This document shows, one piece after another, positions 1 through 8,662 of a stretch of DNA of 55,962 nt; within the stretch, counting starts at the first letter, position 1, and each line of letters begins with the position of its first letter. The DNA lies in contig CP070689.1 of assembly GCA_020353155.1 (NCBI GenBank), positions 2,752,082 through 2,808,043 on the forward strand, written 5' to 3'. The stretch comes from Deltaproteobacteria bacterium. GTDB taxonomy: Bacteria > Desulfobacterota > Syntrophobacteria > BM002. Below the pieces are notes generated by a model that saw only the letters and a program-made list of their open reading frames with translations, was not told where the DNA came from and did not search any database. The position numbers were made by a program, and so were the translations under genes.

Positions 1-342
1 TGAGGTTCTCCCCTGAGACTCTCCGTGCCCGGGAGCGTCATAAGTGAGTACCGAACACCCTCTTTGTATCAGTGGTTCAATAAAGTGGTGTAACTGGATC
101 CCCCTGCCATTCCAGCCGTGAGCCAGGAGAATGCTGGGTCCACTCCCCCACTTCCAACACTTAACAGCCTTGCCGTGTATGGAAATGTCAGATCTCTTGG
201 CGCTGTCAAGATACTTTCTTTCCACTGGAGTGCTTTTGTAAGTAGTTGGGGTGAAGAAAATCCTTTTGATAATTCCTTTTGAAAGACCGGGTGTATGGTT
301 CCAGAGTAAATTAAAAAAGGTGTAAAAAACTCTTTGCCTCAT
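1..342 (-). CDS. Alpha/beta hydrolase, N-terminal 114 residues (cut by window edge)
   Basis: Reading the minus strand from the ATG at 342 gives an open frame of 114 codons to the window edge. Residues about 60-112 read as an alpha/beta-hydrolase N-terminus: a KCWKWGSGP strand-turn, the LLAHGWNGRG oxyanion-loop motif, then a strand ending in TYDAPGHGES. In this fold family these are the HG loop and the DxPGHG loop; the catalytic Ser nucleophile would come later and is outside the window. The gene follows the TetR gene in the same direction, and the 12-bp operator at 352-363 lies 10 bp upstream of the start, so it is probably repressed by that TetR. There is no clear Shine-Dalgarno. Substrate unknown. 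Confidence 0.85.
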   Translation of the reverse strand, partial: MRQRVFYTFFNLLWNHTPGLSKGIIKRIFFTPTTYKSTPVERKYLDSAKRSDISIHGKAVKCWKWGSGPSILLAHGWNGRGIQLHHFIEPLIQRGCSVLTYDAPGHGESQGRTS

Positions 343-351
343 TTTACACAA

Positions 352-363
352 ACGAACGTTCGT
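352..363. promoter_or_regulatory. TetR-type operator ACGAACGTTCGT, copy 1
   Basis: This is a perfect 12-bp palindrome lying 10 bp upstream of the hydrolase start. The identical 12-mer sits inside the promoter of the TetR gene (1060-1071). A possible minus-strand -10 (TGTAAT, 372-367) would put the operator at the transcription start. Shared operators in front of a repressor and its target are the usual TetR arrangement; the binding itself is inferred. Confidence 0.8.
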
Positions 364-462
364 GCCATTACATCCCATGGCTAAAAGTTTAGTCGACATT
401 GTTTACCTCCTGAGAGAGAATTGCGAACCACGTCTTTCGTACCTCCAAGACCAATAACAACT

Positions 463-1044
463 TTATTGATAGTTGGTGATAAGTTGATTTAGGGCTTGTT
501 CTTGACGTTTTTTAGTCTCAGAGTCGTCAAGTAATTTTTCATAAAGGTGAAAGCCAAGCAAGAGAGAATAAAGGTCGAAGGCAAACTGTTCACAGTCTGC
601 ATCCTCTCTGAAGTCACCTACCTTTATTGCCGATTGGGCAATACGGTGAAGGCAATCGATCCAATCATTTTGTTGACGCAAGAGACATTCCCTCACTCTC
701 CCCGGTCTGTCGCTGTAATCTGCGCTGGCCGAAACAAAAATACACCCTCCAGTCAATTGCGCAGCCCAGTCTATCCAATTATTAACTAACGCCCTTATTC
801 TAGGAATCCCCGGCTCGCTTATTAAGGCGGGCACAATGACGCTTTCTGCAAAAACACGGGCAGCGTATTCCAATATTTCTATCTGAAGGTTCTCTTTAGA
901 TTGGAAGTGAGCGAATAATCCACTTTTGGACATGTTCATCGCTTTAGCAAGAGAGCCAATGCTCACACCTTCAAGGCCCAACTTACTTGCCATGTCCAGA
1001 CCGGCTTCCAGGATGGCCATTTTTGTCTCTTTTCCTTTTTGCAT
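463..1044 (-). CDS. TetR/AcrR family transcriptional repressor
   Basis: This is a 193-aa protein when started at the ATG at 1044. Its N-terminus (AILEAGLDMASKLGLEGVSIGSLAKAMNMSKSGLFAHFQSKENLQ) is a typical TetR helix-turn-helix; the C-terminal helical domain resembles the TetR_C region that binds ligand and dimerises. A frame extension to a TTG at 1080 is possible, but that TTG is the first triplet of the TTGACA -35 box of its own promoter, so the ATG is preferred. The predicted transcription start is almost at the ATG, so the message may be leaderless; no Shine-Dalgarno is visible. It probably controls itself and the downstream hydrolase through two identical operators. Ligand unknown. Confidence 0.92.
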   Translation of the reverse strand: MQKGKETKMAILEAGLDMASKLGLEGVSIGSLAKAMNMSKSGLFAHFQSKENLQIEILEYAARVFAESVIVPALISEPGIPRIRALVNNWIDWAAQLTGGCIFVSASADYSDRPGRVRECLLRQQNDWIDCLHRIAQSAIKVGDFREDADCEQFAFDLYSLLLGFHLYEKLLDDSETKKRQEQALNQLITNYQ

Positions 1045-1051
1045 AGGTGGC

Positions 1052-1080
1052 AATATAGTACGAACGTTCGTTTTTGTCAA
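1052..1080 (-). promoter_or_regulatory. Sigma70 promoter of the TetR gene with operator in the spacer
   Basis: On the minus strand there is a perfect -35 TTGACA (1080-1075), a 17-bp spacer and a -10 TATATT (1057-1052). The spacer contains the 12-bp palindrome ACGAACGTTCGT (1071-1060). Repressor bound here would occlude RNA polymerase, which predicts autorepression. Confidence 0.85.
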
Positions 1081-1144
1081 GTCTTTTTCTAAAAAAATCT
1101 GTAGTCCTTTGGTTTTAAAATTTGAAGGATTACGAAAGAACCGC

Positions 1145-2353
1145 TTATTTACGCTTGAGGAAGGAGAGGATGCCCTTGCCCTTGCCTTTATCCTTGTCCA
1201 GCTCTTGCTGAAATTGCTCCACCGTTTGAATGATGGAGCTCAGGATGGTTCCCTTGAGGTTGGACTTTACTGGGAACTGCTGCCAGGCTGCGGCCGGATT
1301 GGTCAATTGTTTCAGGTTGGCCGCCATTGCCTCTTCATTGAAGACTTCCTTCTGTTTGTGGAGGATGGCAAAGATCCAGGCGTTGAATCCATTGAGCAGT
1401 TCTTGATTGCTAGGCGAAGACTCAAGGATCAATTTAAGATTTTTCTTGGCATCTCCCCGGCAATCATAAGCTCGAAGAAACTTCGAGTATTGGGCGGGCA
1501 CATGAGCTTTGGCCTCTTCCAGAATATTTTGAGCCCGGCTGCCCACGTTTTTTTCCGTGACTTTCAACATGCTGACCAGAACCTGATGATATATCTGGAT
1601 AATAGCAGGGGACTCATTTTTGTCCTCAGAAGTGATCGCAGCCACACTCGCCCCTTGTTCAATGAGACCTGAGGAAATCAAGGAGTTGATCACCCGGTAG
1701 ACACTAAACTCGTCGTTGCCGCTATCCTCAATCACTTGTTGCACCGTGCGCTTGCCATTAATCAAAGAAATGATGCGCCATTCGTTAGCGGTCAAGTTCA
1801 CTGCGTCGCGTTGTTCCTCCACGGACCGGTTGATCTTGAAAACCATTTCCTTATCTGGAATGTTCTTTTTGAGAATACCCCATTCGTCCACCCGCCGAGT
1901 GCCCTCTAGAATCACCTCCATATGGTTCAGCTCTGTGGCAAACTCTTGATCCAGATTGAATTCCTGGTCTACATATTCGAAGTCTCCCTGTTTCCATAAG
2001 AACAAGTCGTAAAGGATATCGCGCACCTGTTGATGAATAAACTTCTTGAGTGTTTCAACGGAGATATAGCCCTTTTCTACCAAGATCTTGCCCAGTTTTT
2101 CATTTCTTTGTTTGGCGAGAGCTAAGGCTTTCTGGAGCTCTTCGGCTGAGATAATACCTTTTGTGCGAAGGAGATAACCAAGCCTTACCTCTTTTTGGCT
2201 GCCCACCGCGTAGATGATGTTTCCATTCTTGATGTAAACCCGTACAATCCGGTCTTTTTCAGCGATGGTGAGAATACCGGTCTTTTTATCCTGCGCAAGA
2301 AGCTGGAGGACACTGGCTAGATAGAATGTCTCGATGTTACCCTTTAGTGACAT
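1145..2353 (-). CDS. PATAN/DUF4388 domain regulatory protein
   Basis: 402 aa. The N-terminus (about 1-110; SLKGNIETFYLASVLQLLAQDKKTGILTI) is a DUF4388/PATAN domain, found in signal-transduction proteins of deltaproteobacteria and cyanobacteria. Residues about 60-100 contain GYLLRTKGIISAEELQKAL and KLGKILVEKGYIS repeats like those in the N-terminal domain of type II/IV secretion ATPases. The middle (about 190-235, WRIISLINGKRTVQQVIEDSG) looks like a winged-helix module that often follows PATAN. The C-terminus ends in a basic KGKGKGILSFLKRK tail. No catalytic domain is seen, so it is probably an adaptor in a two-component or gliding/polarity pathway. Its direct partner is not evident from the neighbours (miaA upstream, TetR downstream). 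Confidence 0.8.
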   Translation of the reverse strand: MSLKGNIETFYLASVLQLLAQDKKTGILTIAEKDRIVRVYIKNGNIIYAVGSQKEVRLGYLLRTKGIISAEELQKALALAKQRNEKLGKILVEKGYISVETLKKFIHQQVRDILYDLFLWKQGDFEYVDQEFNLDQEFATELNHMEVILEGTRRVDEWGILKKNIPDKEMVFKINRSVEEQRDAVNLTANEWRIISLINGKRTVQQVIEDSGNDEFSVYRVINSLISSGLIEQGASVAAITSEDKNESPAIIQIYHQVLVSMLKVTEKNVGSRAQNILEEAKAHVPAQYSKFLRAYDCRGDAKKNLKLILESSPSNQELLNGFNAWIFAILHKQKEVFNEEAMAANLKQLTNPAAAWQQFPVKSNLKGTILSSIIQTVEQFQQELDKDKGKGKGILSFLKRK

Positions 2354-2461
2354 AAAGAAAAGCCGCCTATGATTTCCTAATGTTTTCTTGTAGCTGCGTC
2401 GACCTACCTATCAACAAGCAAGTTTGTATAGGTCCTTCAAGGTTTTGTCAACTCTTTTGTC

Positions 2462-3406
2462 TCAGCCGTTACTATCTTTGAGCCCGCCTATAAACTCTCT
2501 GGCCAGTCTCGAAATTTCCTCCGTCTCTTGAGGGTGGAACCACTCAATCTCCTGGTCTCCCCCAAACCAAGTCATCTGCCTCTTGGCGTAGTGGCGCGTA
2601 TCTCGTTTCATTGTCCTTACTGCCTCAGCAATTTTCATTCCGTTTATGAGATGTTGCACCATGTGGCGGTAGCCCAATGCCTGCATGCTCTTTAGATGAG
2701 GACCGTAGCCCCGACTCAAAAGCTCTCTTACCTCGGTAAGAAGCCCCAGTTCCAGCATATTTTCCACTCTTCTGTTGATCCGTTTGTATAGTTCGGACCG
2801 AGGAAGTCTCAGGCCAATCTTTAAGGTGAGATACGGGCTTTCTCTAAAGCCATGCTCCTTTTGAAGCACGGATATGGGCTGACCTGTACATTCCCACACC
2901 TCCAAAGCCCTAATAATTCGAAAAAGGTCATTTGGATGAAGTTTCCCGGCAGTGCTGGGATCTATCTGTTTGAGCCTCTTATAAAGCTTCGCTCCACCGT
3001 ATTTCTCCCCTTCTCGACGTAAACGCTGCCTTATGGTTTGATCAGCATGGGCGGCTGGGAATAGTCCATGTAACAAGGCCTTCAGGTATAGCCCGGTTCC
3101 ACCTACCACAATGGCAACCTTTCCCTCTGCCACCAGATTTTTGATTGCCTCCCTAGCCAGCTGGCTGTAAAGGCTGGCATCGAAGTCTTGGTCAGGATCG
3201 ACAATATCCAGGAGATGATGGGCCACTGCCGCTCTTTCCGCTGCTGTGGGTTTGGCCGTACCAATGTCCATGAAGCGGTAAATTTGCATAGAGTCCGCAT
3301 TTACGATTTCACCACCCAAATCTTTGGCCAATTGCAGAACGAGCCCGGTCTTCCCTACTGCAGTAGGACCCATTACTGCGATTACCCGTGGTCGCTCTCC
3401 ACTCAT
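2462..3406 (-). CDS. miaA: tRNA dimethylallyltransferase MiaA
   Basis: 314 aa, the usual length. It transfers a dimethylallyl group to N6 of A37 in tRNAs that read UNN codons. Visible motifs: Walker A GPTAVGKTGL (13-22), the NADSMQIYRFMDIGTAKPT substrate loop, HHLLDIVDP, GGTGLYLKALL, and the C-terminal QALGYRHM and TRHYAKRQMTWF motifs of the family. It lies downstream of mutL in the same direction, the classic mutL-miaA pairing, but the 114-bp spacer contains short word repeats. The start ATG at 3406 is preceded by a purine-rich stretch. Confidence 0.97.
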   Translation of the reverse strand: MSGERPRVIAVMGPTAVGKTGLVLQLAKDLGGEIVNADSMQIYRFMDIGTAKPTAAERAAVAHHLLDIVDPDQDFDASLYSQLAREAIKNLVAEGKVAIVVGGTGLYLKALLHGLFPAAHADQTIRQRLRREGEKYGGAKLYKRLKQIDPSTAGKLHPNDLFRIIRALEVWECTGQPISVLQKEHGFRESPYLTLKIGLRLPRSELYKRINRRVENMLELGLLTEVRELLSRGYGPHLKSMQALGYRHMVQHLINGMKIAEAVRTMKRDTRHYAKRQMTWFGGDQEIEWFHPQETEEISRLAREFIGGLKDSNG

Positions 3407-3447
3407 TCTTCTTTTGCTAACCCTTTCCTCCTTCGCTGTACCGTCAA

Positions 3448-3520
3448 CTACTAGGCACTAAGCACCATGTGAACGATTGTAGTGCCTGGTGCCTAGTGAG
3501 CAGGGCGCAAAGCGCTTTGC
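3448..3520. repeat. Degenerate word repeat between mutL and miaA
   Basis: The spacer is built from variants of CTAGGCACTA and GTGCCTAGTG placed in direct and inverted order (CTAGGCAC near 3451, GTGCCTAG near 3491), followed by a GCGCAAAGCGCTTTGC palindromic word. Similar words recur at 5372-5400, 5560-5620 and 9004-9025. Function unknown. Confidence 0.6.
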
Positions 3521-5299
3521 TCAAGCTCTGTCAAACATTCGTTCCAGTTCTTCCAAAGTTATCTTCCACCAGAGTGGTCTGCCATGGGGGCAGGTTGAAG
3601 AGAGATCCAACCCGTCCAACTGTTTCAAGAGAGCCATTATCTCATCTTTGCCCATTTTCTGCCCCGCTTTGATGGCTACACGACAGGCCATAGATTGGAG
3701 CAGTTTCTCAAGGAGAGCTTCTGCTCCCAGGGACCTCGCCCCTTCGCAGCCCGATGCCACAAGCTCCAAGAGAAGCCTTTGCACCTCTTGCCGCAGCGCC
3801 ACCGCCGGCACTGCCCTTATTACAAAAGTATTAGTACCGAAGGGCTCGAGCTCAAAGCCCAATCTTGAAAACAGAGGCAAGGAATCTTCCAACCAAGCAG
3901 CTTCTTCCGCTGTTACCTCGATGGTTTCTGGAACTATCAGAATCTGACTTGGCAGCTCCCCTCCTATGGCCTCTTGGCGGAAGATTTCGAAAAACACGCG
4001 TTCGTGGGCTGCATGCTGATCTATGAGAATCAGACCGTCTTTCGCTTCACAGAGAATGTAGGCGTGATGCAGCTGCCCAATGACTTCTAGGTCGTCAAAT
4101 ATGCCCCTTACTGCCTCTTCCTTCTCCTCTTCTAAATCCTTGCTTATGGGAAACTCAGCCGAGAGAGCGTCCACAGTTTCATAGCTTGAAGGTCGAGGCT
4201 CAGCTACTGCCATTTTCTTTAGGGGAACCTGTTTCAATTCTTGCTGGGCCGGAATCTCCACAGCCCGCTGCCAACCTTTCGCGGCGAGGGGGCGAGCCCA
4301 TCGCTGTCTTTCCATGCCGCTCAGAGCGGTTTGCACTGCCCTTGTCACTTTTTTGGAGAGACCGCGAGGGTCTTGGAAGCGCACTTCCGCCTTGGTTGGA
4401 TGGACATTCACATCCACCTCCTGGGCAGGCAACTCCAGGAGCAGCACGCCCAGAGGAAACTGGCCTTTGGGGAGTAAGGTCCTGTATGCTTCTAAAATGG
4501 CAATTCTCAAGAGCTGATCTCTAACAGCTCTACCATTCACATAGAGAAAAAGCATGCGGCTGCTGGACCTGTGGAGCTCCGGCGGACTGAGATACCCTTC
4601 TATGGCTACGGAACCTTGCTGCTGAGATAAAGGTAGCCAGGATTGTGAAAATCCCCTAGAAAAGATCTGTGCTAAGCGCTGCTGCAGATTTACAGCTGCC
4701 GGCCAGTCATGCACCTGACGGTCTCTTAAGCGGAGAGAAAAGTGGATCTCGGGCCTGCTCAGGGCCAGCCTGGTCAGGGTATCCACCACATGGCCAAACT
4801 CGGTCTTCTCGGTTTTCAAAAACTTGCGTCGCGCAGGTTGATTAAAAAAAAGGTCGCGAACCCACACTTGAGTCCCTGGGGGACAACCACACTGGTTGAC
4901 CTTTTTGACAACCCCTCCAGAAACAAAGATTTGTGTACCTGCTGTGGAATCCCTTGTTCTACTGGTGAGCTCGAACTTCGATACCGCTGCAAGACTCGGC
5001 AAGGCCTCGCCTCGAAACCCCAGGGTTCTGATGGCGGCCAAGTCTTCGTCCTTTTCAATCTTGCTGGTTGCATGCCGCTCGAGGGCCAGAATGACGTCAT
5101 CTTCTTCCATACCGAAACCATCGTCTACCACCCGAATGGTACGGCATCCACGTCCTTGAATCTCGATGGCGATCCGGCGAGACTCAGCATCGATGGCATT
5201 CTCAACAAGCTCCTTTACTACTGAAGCGGGTCTTTCCACCACCTCGCCGGCCGCAATCTTGTTGGTCAGCCATTCTGGCAACACCCTAATCCTGGCCAT
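3521..5299 (-). CDS. mutL: DNA mismatch repair protein MutL, endonuclease type
   Basis: 592 aa. The N-terminal GHKL ATPase carries ENAIDAESRRI (motif I, about 33-43), DDGFGMEEDD (59-68), ATSKI and GFRGEALPSL (94-103). The C-terminal dimerisation domain contains DQHAAHERVFFE (427-438), which fits the DQHA-x2-E-x4-E metal-binding motif of MutL nucleases, plus ACRVAIKAGQKM and CPHGRP. MutL with this motif nicks DNA itself and occurs in bacteria lacking MutH. It couples MutS recognition to strand incision. The start ATG at 5299 has AGGAGG just upstream. It is probably the first gene of the minus-strand unit with miaA. Confidence 0.97.
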   Translation of the reverse strand: MARIRVLPEWLTNKIAAGEVVERPASVVKELVENAIDAESRRIAIEIQGRGCRTIRVVDDGFGMEEDDVILALERHATSKIEKDEDLAAIRTLGFRGEALPSLAAVSKFELTSRTRDSTAGTQIFVSGGVVKKVNQCGCPPGTQVWVRDLFFNQPARRKFLKTEKTEFGHVVDTLTRLALSRPEIHFSLRLRDRQVHDWPAAVNLQQRLAQIFSRGFSQSWLPLSQQQGSVAIEGYLSPPELHRSSSRMLFLYVNGRAVRDQLLRIAILEAYRTLLPKGQFPLGVLLLELPAQEVDVNVHPTKAEVRFQDPRGLSKKVTRAVQTALSGMERQRWARPLAAKGWQRAVEIPAQQELKQVPLKKMAVAEPRPSSYETVDALSAEFPISKDLEEEKEEAVRGIFDDLEVIGQLHHAYILCEAKDGLILIDQHAAHERVFFEIFRQEAIGGELPSQILIVPETIEVTAEEAAWLEDSLPLFSRLGFELEPFGTNTFVIRAVPAVALRQEVQRLLLELVASGCEGARSLGAEALLEKLLQSMACRVAIKAGQKMGKDEIMALLKQLDGLDLSSTCPHGRPLWWKITLEELERMFDRA

Positions 5300-5356
5300 T
5301 CAATCCTCCTTTGGTCACCACCTCCCTATCCTAATCCTATTTACTAGGATTTGACA

Positions 5357-5620
5357 ACCGTCACCGCGCTTTTTACTAGGCACTAGGGACTAAGCACTAC
5401 TTTAAACGAGACAGGAGTCAGAATTCAGAAGCCAGCTTGCAGCTGACAGCAGTCAGCTCGCGGCATTCGGCAATGATTCTTTATGCAGGGTATCTTTTGT
5501 CTGCCAGCTACCAGTTGCCCGCTGGAAGCTGCTCCCTGCCCCATGCAGCATGCTCCATGCTTAGTGACTAGTGTTTAGTGCTTACTGCCTAGTACGCAGA
5601 GCGCTATGCGCTCCGCGGCG
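5357..5620. repeat. Spacer of degenerate short word repeats
   Basis: No gene is seen between mutL and the promoter at 5642. The stretch is a patchwork of near-identical words: ACTAGGCACTAGGGACTAAGCACT (5372-5395), GTCAGAATTCAGAAGCCAG with CAGCTGACAGCAGTCAGC (5410-5460), TTAGTGACTAGTGTTTAGTGCTTACTGCCTAG (5567-5593) and GCAGAGCGCTATGCGCTCCGC (5596-5616). Each word differs from the next by one to three bases. No coding potential is evident. Confidence 0.6.
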
Positions 5621-5641
5621 AGAAAAACGAGCTATTAGTGG

Positions 5642-5670
5642 TTGACACAGCTTGTTAAATAGGCTATTCA
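5642..5670 (+). promoter_or_regulatory. Probable sigma70 promoter for the GAF-GGDEF gene
   Basis: A perfect -35 TTGACA (5642-5647) is followed by a 17-bp spacer and TATTCA (5665-5670), a 4/6 match to the -10. It would leave a leader of about 130 nt before the start at 5808. Confidence 0.55.
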
Positions 5671-5807
5671 TGGACCCGAAATTTGACGACATAACATCTG
5701 GTAACGATTACTATTCTCGGACAGTTTGAGTAGGACAATGTTGTTGATTGCTGTGGCTGCCGAGTGTGCTTCTTTAATATCCTTCTTTGCCCCACCTGTA
5801 GGTCGAT

Positions 5808-7262
5808 ATGTCAGTTGATCGCCAACTCGACGACATCACAGTTTTATTGAGTAACTGTTTGGATGCTTATACTGCAGCCGTCTTTATCTGGGACGACCGT
5901 AGCAAGCTTCTTACCTTAAGGGCCTTTCATAGTCTGAGCAAACACGTTATCTCGCAGGTGCAATTTTCCCTCGAGGATGGTGGCCTGTTAGGATGGGTAG
6001 CCAAAAACAACCAGCCACTTACCGTCGATCACTTCGACCGCGACACCAGGATCCTCCCCTATTACGGGAGTGACGAGAACATCAAATCTTTTTTAGCTAT
6101 CCCTTTAGATGATCCTAGAGGCGTCATTTGCGTGGACAGTAAACGTCAGTATGTCTTTACAAATAAGGACCAAAAACTCCTCTCAGGCTTTGCAACCGTT
6201 GTGGCAAACGCCCTCGGTGCTGAGCGCGAAAGCTTACACCATCTACGTCAGCGTCAACTCCTGACCCTGTGGCGTAAGGCAGACGCACTGCCTGCTGACA
6301 CGGACGACCCGGCCCCATATTTAAGCCGTTTACTGGAATCTACCTGTCCTTATTTGCAGGCTGACGCGGGCCTGGTTGCCGTCCCCATCAAAGACGGTGA
6401 ATCTTTGCAACCAGTGGCCGCTTCCGGCAGTTTGCCAGTAACACTCCTCAGAAATGCATATCCTGTTGATCAAGGAATTATGGGATGGATTTATCAAAAC
6501 CGTAAGTCCCTTACTATTCCTAAGTTTCGCTCCCGTACTCGCATGCCCTTTCTTTTTGGTCCGCGAGATGGTGTCGGCATAATAGGTGGTTTGATTGGTA
6601 TGCCCCTGGCCTGGGAAGCGGAGGAAGTCGGCGGCGTTATGGCCTTTATCAGTCGCAATGAGGCCAACTGGGGCAAAGAAGAGGTAGGTGCCGTTACTAC
6701 TGTGGTAAGGCGGGCTTCTCTGGTTCTGCAGAATTTTACACTTAAACGCGAATTAGCCTTGGTTAGGAACTTGGATCCCATCACCGAAGTTTGCAACACT
6801 GAAGCATTTGATCGAGTTCTCAAAAAGCGACTAGAACGTTGTCGGGAAAAAGGCACCAGTCTTGCTTTGGGCATTATTTCCATCCGCGACTTTGAGGCAT
6901 TGAGCACTCGAGTGGCTCTCCCAGACCTGGCCATCCTCCGCCAACGCATTGCCTCCACCTTACTCCAGCGACTAAGGCGTAGACAGCTCATGGGGTGCCT
7001 TGATCAAGCTCGTTTCGCCGTGTTGTTCGAAGATGACAGGGAGGGAGAAATCCGTGATCAGCTCCTGGCGATTTCCGCTGCTTTAGATCAAGAGGTACTG
7101 GCACCCTTGGGAGATGACCCCCGCCTGGAGTCTTCTTTCGGCTTTGCCATTTTTCCGAGAGATGCCGCTTCTGCAGGTGAACTTTGGACCATGGGCTTCC
7201 AAGCTTTAGCGGATCAATCATCCAATGCCTCAGTCAGCAGCAGCAAGATGAGATCTGCCTGA
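5808..7262 (+). CDS. GAF-GAF-degenerate GGDEF signalling protein
   Basis: 484 aa, no membrane segment. Residues about 10-140 (AVFIWDDRSKLLTLRAFHSLS...DGGLLGWVAKNNQPLTV) are a GAF domain; about 165-300 (DQGIMGWIYQNRKSLTIPKF) a second GAF. Residues about 325-475 have the fold spacing of a diguanylate cyclase (LDPITEVCNTEAFDRVLKKRLER), but where GGDEF should stand the sequence reads CLDQARFAVLFEDD, so synthesis of c-di-GMP is unlikely. It may act as a ligand sensor. It sits directly upstream of mreB in the same direction, separated by a hairpin at 7310-7330, so a link to cell shape is possible but not shown. Confidence 0.8.
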   Translation: MSVDRQLDDITVLLSNCLDAYTAAVFIWDDRSKLLTLRAFHSLSKHVISQVQFSLEDGGLLGWVAKNNQPLTVDHFDRDTRILPYYGSDENIKSFLAIPLDDPRGVICVDSKRQYVFTNKDQKLLSGFATVVANALGAERESLHHLRQRQLLTLWRKADALPADTDDPAPYLSRLLESTCPYLQADAGLVAVPIKDGESLQPVAASGSLPVTLLRNAYPVDQGIMGWIYQNRKSLTIPKFRSRTRMPFLFGPRDGVGIIGGLIGMPLAWEAEEVGGVMAFISRNEANWGKEEVGAVTTVVRRASLVLQNFTLKRELALVRNLDPITEVCNTEAFDRVLKKRLERCREKGTSLALGIISIRDFEALSTRVALPDLAILRQRIASTLLQRLRRRQLMGCLDQARFAVLFEDDREGEIRDQLLAISAALDQEVLAPLGDDPRLESSFGFAIFPRDAASAGELWTMGFQALADQSSNASVSSSKMRSA

Positions 7263-7309
7263 TTGGATAAATTCGAAATTAGACCCGAATTTGTAATCAC
7301 CACCATAAT

Positions 7310-7334
7310 CCTCCCCCTTGAAGGGGGAGGTTAA
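7310..7334 (+). terminator. CCTCCCCC/GGGGGAGG hairpin
   Basis: A perfect 8-bp stem with loop TTGAA (7318-7322) is followed by TTAATATTTT, so it could terminate the upstream gene. The same palindrome with a different loop occurs at 11269-11289, so it may instead be a dispersed repeat. Confidence 0.5.
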
Positions 7335-7370
7335 TATTTTGTCCCAAATAGAAAAAGGATAGACCTACTT

Positions 7371-8399
7371 ATGAGATTGCTGGACGGAATTGCTGGACTC
7401 TTTGCCAAAGATATGGCAATGGACCTTGGCACTGCCAACACCCTCATTTACGTGAAAGGTGAGGGAATAGTACTCAATGAACCTTCGGTGGTGGCCTTGA
7501 GCCGGGATACGGGTAAGGTTGTCGCAGTGGGTCGTGAGGCAAAAGAGTACCTCGGCCGCACTCCGCAAAAAATCGTCGCCATTCGCCCCATGAAAGACGG
7601 AGTAATAGCCGATTTTGAAGTTACCAGTGTAATGATCAAGTACTTTCTCAAAAAGGTTAGAAAAAGAGCTACTCTCTTTCGCCCACGGTTAATAGTCGCA
7701 GTACCCACAGGTATTACCCAGGTGGAGAAACGCGCGGTTATTGACTCGGCAGAGCAAGCAGGGGCACGCCAGGTGAATCTTATAGAAGAACCCATGGCGG
7801 CTGCCATCGGCTCAGATCTCCCCATCCACAAGCCCGTGGGCAACATGATAGTGGATATAGGTGGAGGCACAACAGAGGTTGCGGTTATTTCACTTTCTGC
7901 CGTGGCTTACTCAGAATCAGTTAGGGTTGCCGGCGACGAGGCCAATGAAGCCATAATTCGTTACGTTCAGAACCATCACCAAATCTCCATCGGAGAAAAC
8001 GAGGCGGAGAGAATCAAGCTGGAAATAGGCTCTGCCTGTCCACTCCCTCAGACCCATACCACCGATGTGGCAGGCAAGGAGATACTCACAGGTATACCGA
8101 GATCCTTCAAGATGAACGATGAGGAAATTAGAAGGGCCTTGACTGAACCGGTGAACGTCATCATTGAGAGTATAAAGCGGACTTTCGAAAAGACACCGCC
8201 CGAACTGGCATCTGACATTACTCACAGCGGTATCTGGCTGGCGGGAGGCGGTGCTCTCCTGAGAGGGCTAGACACCTTGCTTGCTGACATGCTTCAGCTT
8301 CCAATTCATGTTGAAAAAGATCCACTGACCACGGTAACCCGCGGCGCCGGCAGGGTTATGGAATCAATGAATGAATACCAACAGGTTTTTATAAATTGA
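7371..8399 (+). CDS. mreB: Rod shape-determining protein MreB
   Basis: 342 aa, normal length. Actin-like ATPase that forms membrane-bound filaments and directs the elongasome. Motifs: phosphate-1 loop MAMDLGTANTLIYVKG (15-30), EPSVVA, RPMKDGVIADFEVT, phosphate-2 loop VDIGGGTTEVAVISL (about 162-176), adenosine motif GIWLAGGGALLRGLD. The N-terminal RLLDGIAGLF may be an amphipathic membrane helix. mreC/mreD do not follow; a repeat-filled spacer comes next. An AAAGGA sequence lies about 10 nt upstream of the ATG. Confidence 0.97.
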   Translation: MRLLDGIAGLFAKDMAMDLGTANTLIYVKGEGIVLNEPSVVALSRDTGKVVAVGREAKEYLGRTPQKIVAIRPMKDGVIADFEVTSVMIKYFLKKVRKRATLFRPRLIVAVPTGITQVEKRAVIDSAEQAGARQVNLIEEPMAAAIGSDLPIHKPVGNMIVDIGGGTTEVAVISLSAVAYSESVRVAGDEANEAIIRYVQNHHQISIGENEAERIKLEIGSACPLPQTHTTDVAGKEILTGIPRSFKMNDEEIRRALTEPVNVIIESIKRTFEKTPPELASDITHSGIWLAGGGALLRGLDTLLADMLQLPIHVEKDPLTTVTRGAGRVMESMNEYQQVFIN

Positions 8400-8600
8400 T
8401 CCAGCCGCGTAGCGCCAAGCGCATAGCGCAACGGGGGAGAAGTCAGAGGTCAGAGATCAGAAGTCAGACGACAGAGGGCAGATGACAGAGGTCCGGAGGT
8501 CACCCCTGATAATTCTCAATCCGCAATTCTGCTCTATTCCCTATGCCTTTTCCAATCCGCAATCCAAAGGATTTGACTCAAGAATAGCTTGGTTCGGTGG
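8400..8600. repeat. Degenerate word repeats downstream of mreB
   Basis: The spacer after mreB contains GCGTAGCGCCAAGCGCATAGCGC (8405-8429), a run of GTCAGAGGTCAGAGATCAGAAGTCAGA-type words (8443-8490) and TCCGCAATTCTG / TCCGCAATCC words (8520-8570). An 83-codon open frame over this area has no similarity I recognise and is not called. Confidence 0.6.
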
Positions 8601-8662
8601 TGGGTGGGAGCTTGGAAGAAGTGCTCTGGCTTGCCCACCTCAGGTTTGGAATGCGTCAAAAT

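Noticed and set aside
1045..1080. Extended TetR start at TTG 1080
   Set aside because: This TTG is the beginning of a perfect TTGACA box and the added codons would contain the operator; the ATG at 1044 fits better.
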